This document shows positions 39,253 through 40,809 of a DNA stretch of 40,809 bases, piece by piece. Under the pieces are notes generated by a model. That model made no database searches. It saw only the letters and a program-made list of their open reading frames with translations, and was not told the origin of the DNA. A program made the position numbers and the translations under genes. Origin of the DNA: Clostridia bacterium (lineage in GTDB: Bacteria; Bacillota; Clostridia; Christensenellales; CAG-138); assembly GCA_030527165.1 (NCBI GenBank), contig JAUNBH010000008.1:1-40809 (forward strand), read 5' to 3'. Each line of letters starts with the position of its first letter. Within the stretch, counting starts at the first letter, position 1.

Positions 39253-40809
39253 ATGCGGAAATATGTCGCCATTGCACTCGCGTTAGTATTTGTGTTGATG
39301 TACATTCCCACAGACGTTGCTTTTGCTGCGTCTGACTACGACTATGTCCGCGTTAAACTCACGACCAACAACGCCACTTCTCTCACGGTCTCCGTGTCGG
39401 GGCAGTACTTTATTGAGGAGAACTCGAAGTCCTTCTCCGATGGCACGCTGACGATAACTTCGCAGGACAATGGCAATGTTCGGGTGTACCATTCCACACT
39501 CGGCGTGCTCTACACCGGCTCGTCTGTAAGCATACTCCGCTGCTACCTCGACAGGACGCGCGGTTACCTCTTGCTCAACTCGTGCTATTACCTCGGGCAC
39601 TTCACAATCACTCGGACTTCCAACGGCTATCTCCAGGTAGTCAACACCGTTCCGTTCGCTCATTACCTGTACGGCGTCGTCAGCAAGGAGATGAGCAATT
39701 CCTATCCTCTGGAGGCGCTTAAGGCGCAGGCCATCGCCGCCAAAGGCTTCGCCATCAACAAAATACTCGCCGGCTCTTCGTCCGGCTACGACATAGGCGA
39801 CACCGCCTCAGATCAGGTGTACGCCGGCTATTTCCCCGAAAACACGCGCATTATCGAAGCCGTCGACGCAACTATCGACGACGTTCTCATGATAGGCGAC
39901 CGCGTGCTGATGACTTACTTCTCCGCGAGCAATGGCGGCGAGACGAATCTCCCCTCCTACGCCTGGAGCTCCGGCAGCAGCAATGCGGGCTACTCGCTTC
40001 AGCTCGACCCGTACGATTTCGCCGGCTCTGCAAGCGTACTGGAATCGGTCTTTGTCCCGACAGACGGTAGCCCCGTTTCAAACGGGGCGTTAAGCGCCCT
40101 GTTGCTCTCAAAAGCGGCGGCTGCTCTCGAAGTTGAGCTCGCCTCGCTGAAGTGCGTTTCAAGCATAAGCGCCAATACGCCAAAGTACCCCAATACGCTT
40201 CACAATATGTCGCTCATTACTGCGACCCTTATCGTTACCACGGCAACGGGCGACGGCGACTCCGAGGGCGATGAGTTGACGGTCGAGGTCAGCTTCCCCG
40301 TGTCGAACCTCTTGAGCGCAGGAGTATTTGCAAATGGCTCTTTGCGCATTTACTGGGGCGAAGAAACCGACGGCGGATATACCCTCTACCACGGCAGATG
40401 GGGCCACGGCGTGGGTTTAAGCCAATACGGGGCGCGCCAACGCGCGCTTGACAATCAAACCTACGCGCAGATACTCGCCTTTTACTACCCTGGAACCACC
40501 ATGGGCGACCTGAACATATCCATGCCGTCAGATCCGGTAATGCCCCAACCCACGGCTACTCCTATCTCCACGCCAACGCCTACGCAGAATCCGGACGACT
40601 ATGTGTTCATAGGCGAGGGCGTCGTGAACGCCAACACGCTTAATTTCCGCACTGAGCCCTCCACCGCTTCGGAGATAATCAGAGTACTCAGCCGGGGCGA
40701 GACCGTATCCATCATATCCAGGGTAGGCAACTGGTATTACGCTTTTGACTACGAGACGTCGCGCGTTGGGTATCTTTCAGCGCTCTACATATCGTTCACC
40801 CCTACGCCA
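39253..40809 (+). CDS. SpoIID/LytB-domain protein with SH3 domain, cut by window end
   Basis: 519 residues are visible and the frame is open to the last base, so the C-terminus is missing. The N-terminal signal peptide ends near DVAFAA. The SpoIID catalytic region has VSKEMSNSYPLEALKAQAIA and, later, WGHGVGLSQYGARQRA, where the conserved Glu and His blocks of this lytic transglycosylase family lie. A Pro/Thr-rich linker (PQPTATPISTPTPTQNPDD) leads to a bacterial SH3 domain (LNFRTEPSTASEIIRVL). SpoIID cuts glycan strands made by SpoIIP during engulfment; with an SH3 tail this may instead be a LytB-type cell-wall enzyme. ATG 39253 follows TAGGAGGGAG. Confidence 0.88.
   Translation, partial: MRKYVAIALALVFVLMYIPTDVAFAASDYDYVRVKLTTNNATSLTVSVSGQYFIEENSKSFSDGTLTITSQDNGNVRVYHSTLGVLYTGSSVSILRCYLDRTRGYLLLNSCYYLGHFTITRTSNGYLQVVNTVPFAHYLYGVVSKEMSNSYPLEALKAQAIAAKGFAINKILAGSSSGYDIGDTASDQVYAGYFPENTRIIEAVDATIDDVLMIGDRVLMTYFSASNGGETNLPSYAWSSGSSNAGYSLQLDPYDFAGSASVLESVFVPTDGSPVSNGALSALLLSKAAAALEVELASLKCVSSISANTPKYPNTLHNMSLITATLIVTTATGDGDSEGDELTVEVSFPVSNLLSAGVFANGSLRIYWGEETDGGYTLYHGRWGHGVGLSQYGARQRALDNQTYAQILAFYYPGTTMGDLNISMPSDPVMPQPTATPISTPTPTQNPDDYVFIGEGVVNANTLNFRTEPSTASEIIRVLSRGETVSIISRVGNWYYAFDYETSRVGYLSALYISFTPTP

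Overview
The window looks like chromosome from an endospore-forming member of the Clostridia (low-GC Gram-positive lineage, but with a GC-rich genome that uses many ATA isoleucine codons). The evidence is spoVT, a SpoIID-type protein, cdaA-cdaR, the yicC-gmk-rpoZ-priA block, a pcrA-ligA pair, strong AGGAGG ribosome binding sites, and two ferredoxin-linked 2-oxoacid oxidoreductases typical of anaerobic amino-acid fermenters. The species cannot be named from the sequence alone.

Layout. 1-1790: tRNA-Pro(GGG) with promoter and terminator, two GNAT acetyltransferases (the second visibly AT-rich) and a gene-poor stretch. 1791-4869: a small lipoprotein, then an AlgI-like MBOAT O-acyltransferase broken by a one-base frameshift, then its DHHW/AlgJ-like partner; this is a cell-surface or exopolysaccharide acylation module. 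4894-9392: a THEP1-like NTPase (minus strand), the c-di-AMP synthase pair cdaA-cdaR, and a COG2509-type FAD protein. 9396-12874: a P-loop ATPase, a terminator, an extended -10 promoter, and a four-gene VorB-type 2-oxoacid:ferredoxin oxidoreductase operon (delta, alpha, beta, gamma) closed by a strong terminator. 13005-14565: a beta-helix-like lipoprotein and an unrecognised arginine-rich repeat protein with a C-terminal membrane anchor.

14577-24847 (minus strand): an eight-gene run, DUF4438 - pcrA - ligA - AIR-synthase-like - yicC - gmk - rpoZ - priA. Gaps are at most 36 bp or the genes overlap, with one clear promoter before DUF4438. 24957-28460 (minus strand): iorA-iorB-malY, indolepyruvate oxidoreductase plus a PLP C-S lyase/aminotransferase. 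28652-30082: an MFS transporter whose promoter spacer carries a perfect 12-bp palindrome. 30179-32019 (minus strand): a zinc-ribbon-like membrane protein and an AadA-like nucleotidyltransferase.

32100-33640 is an AT-rich accessory patch. It holds a LytTR regulator with its DUF3021 membrane partner, flanked by two decayed copies of a Cys-rich KTR gene, a passenger of Tn916-type conjugative elements. The patch ends beside the 3' end of tRNA-Leu(GAG). 33931-37515 (minus strand): copZ-mnmA-copA, with the tRNA thiolase between the copper chaperone and the copper ATPase. 37643-40809: a DUF421 membrane protein, spoVT, and a SpoIID/SH3 protein that runs off the window end.

Themes: amino-acid fermentation through two 2-oxoacid:ferredoxin oxidoreductases, c-di-AMP and cell-envelope functions, DNA repair and replication restart, copper export, and sporulation. 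No CRISPR array, intact transposase or phage module was seen.
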